Program-made: the position numbers and the translations under genes
In this document: one piece after another, positions 13,009 through 13,295 of the stretch
How positions within the stretch are numbered: the stretch's first letter is position 1
How the letters are laid out: the number at the start of each line of letters is the position of its first letter
Assembly (NCBI GenBank): GCA_016215305.1
Contig: JACRKI010000086.1
Coordinates: 1 to 13,295, forward strand
Direction: 5' to 3'
DNA length: 13,295 nucleotides
Source of the DNA: Candidatus Woesearchaeota archaeon
GTDB lineage: Archaea > Nanobdellota > Nanobdellia > Woesearchaeales > DSVV01
The notes under the pieces: model-generated
Databases searched by the model: none
What the model was told of the DNA's origin: nothing
The model's input: only the letters and a program-made list of their open reading frames with translations

Positions 13009-13030
13009 GACAGAAACATATCATCAAAGA

Positions 13031-13038
13031 TTTTTAAA
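13031..13038 (-). promoter_or_regulatory. TATA box of the radical SAM gene
   Basis: TTTAAAAA read on the minus strand (13038-13031) lies 23-30 bases before the ATG at 13008, consistent with a leaderless mRNA. Confidence 0.5.
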
Positions 13039-13128
13039 TTTGATTCGAGAATTGAGTGTGTTTATCTTGTTTGTCAGGATATGCTTCATAATAATAGTAA
13101 TTCTTTCTTAAGAAAAAAGTAAAAATAG

Positions 13129-13291
13129 ACAAGTGCTCCGGTGCTCCTACAAAGCATCGCACCAGAGCACTTGTTTCTTCTCTTGTTTCGTTATGCTTCT
13201 CGCTTAACGCTTCGAAGCATCGATTGAGGAATTCTGCTGTGCCGAGCTCTTATTCGAGGCACAGCAGGATTCGTGCTCCGTTCAGGAGCAC
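13129..13291. repeat. Run of four stem-loops at the window edge
   Basis: The hairpins are: (1) ACAAGTGCTC/GAGCACTTGT plus inner GGTGC/GCACC (13129-13174); (2) ATGCTTC/GAAGCAT (13193-13220); (3) a 15-base stem with one mismatch, 13229-13243 against 13258-13272; (4) GTGCTCC/GGAGCAC with loop GTTCA (13273-13291). Hairpins 3 and 4 abut. No convincing frame lies here, and a TTTCTTAAGAAA palindrome precedes them (13104-13115). They may be a structured RNA, an extragenic repeat cluster or terminators of a gene beyond the window. Confidence 0.6.
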
Positions 13292-13295
13292 AGAG

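Noticed and set aside
3..13295. A simple genome-wide TAA sense reassignment
   Set aside because: TAA ends four apparently normal genes here. Without genome data, reassignment is kept only as one option in the findings.
13120..13295. A CRISPR array at the window end
   Set aside because: The stems differ from each other and there is no regularly spaced direct repeat.

Overview
The window looks archaeal and is probably from a DPANN-type lineage such as Woesearchaeota or a relative; that placement is an inference. The evidence is a ribosomal protein L11 of archaeal type, a type II methionine aminopeptidase, an AAA ATPase with Cdc6-like motifs, a COG2108-type radical SAM protein, and AbrB/RelE and MNT/HEPN pairs. 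Promoters are also archaeal: TATA boxes sit about 23-34 bases before the start codon for several genes (ATPase, argS, first small membrane protein, hisS, metAP, radical SAM), which implies leaderless or nearly leaderless mRNAs. A few genes instead have GGTG/GGGGTG Shine-Dalgarno leaders.

Layout. (1) 1-2700 is accessory: a very A+T-rich AAA/winged-helix ATPase, divergent from a DDE transposase with an N-terminal SWIM zinc finger. Their two TATA boxes form a perfect 13-bp inverted repeat. (2) 2760-3280 holds a 61-residue, extremely acidic protein and a long imperfect inverted repeat in front of argS. (3) 3279-4976 is argS, full length but broken by one in-frame TAA. Two overlapping tiny membrane-protein genes follow, then rpl11 with a structured leader and an unusual C-terminal tail. 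(4) 6419-7347 is an MNT/HEPN toxin-antitoxin pair on the minus strand with a 16-bp perfect palindrome between TATA box and start. (5) 7612-8934 is hisS, again full length and in frame but carrying two TAA codons three codons apart. (6) 8925-10187 is a minus-strand AbrB-RelE-TrmB operon, also with a perfect palindrome between TATA box and start. (7) 10421-13008 carries a CBS-pair protein with a stem-loop/T7 terminator, then metAP and the radical SAM protein on the minus strand. (8) 13129-13291 is a run of four unrelated stem-loops.

The most notable signals are these. Two essential aminoacyl-tRNA synthetase genes about 4 kb apart are each interrupted only by in-frame TAA, with no frameshift and coding capacity intact on both sides. 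A roughly 40-45 bp element, including 22 identical bases, occurs in inverted copies just upstream of the argS promoter and of the MNT/HEPN promoter, which flanks hisS. Both toxin-antitoxin operons have a perfect palindrome exactly where a repressor would block transcription. The L11 leader can fold into a hairpin ending two bases before the start codon. Whether the synthetase stops reflect decay, recoding or sequence error cannot be settled from the sequence alone.
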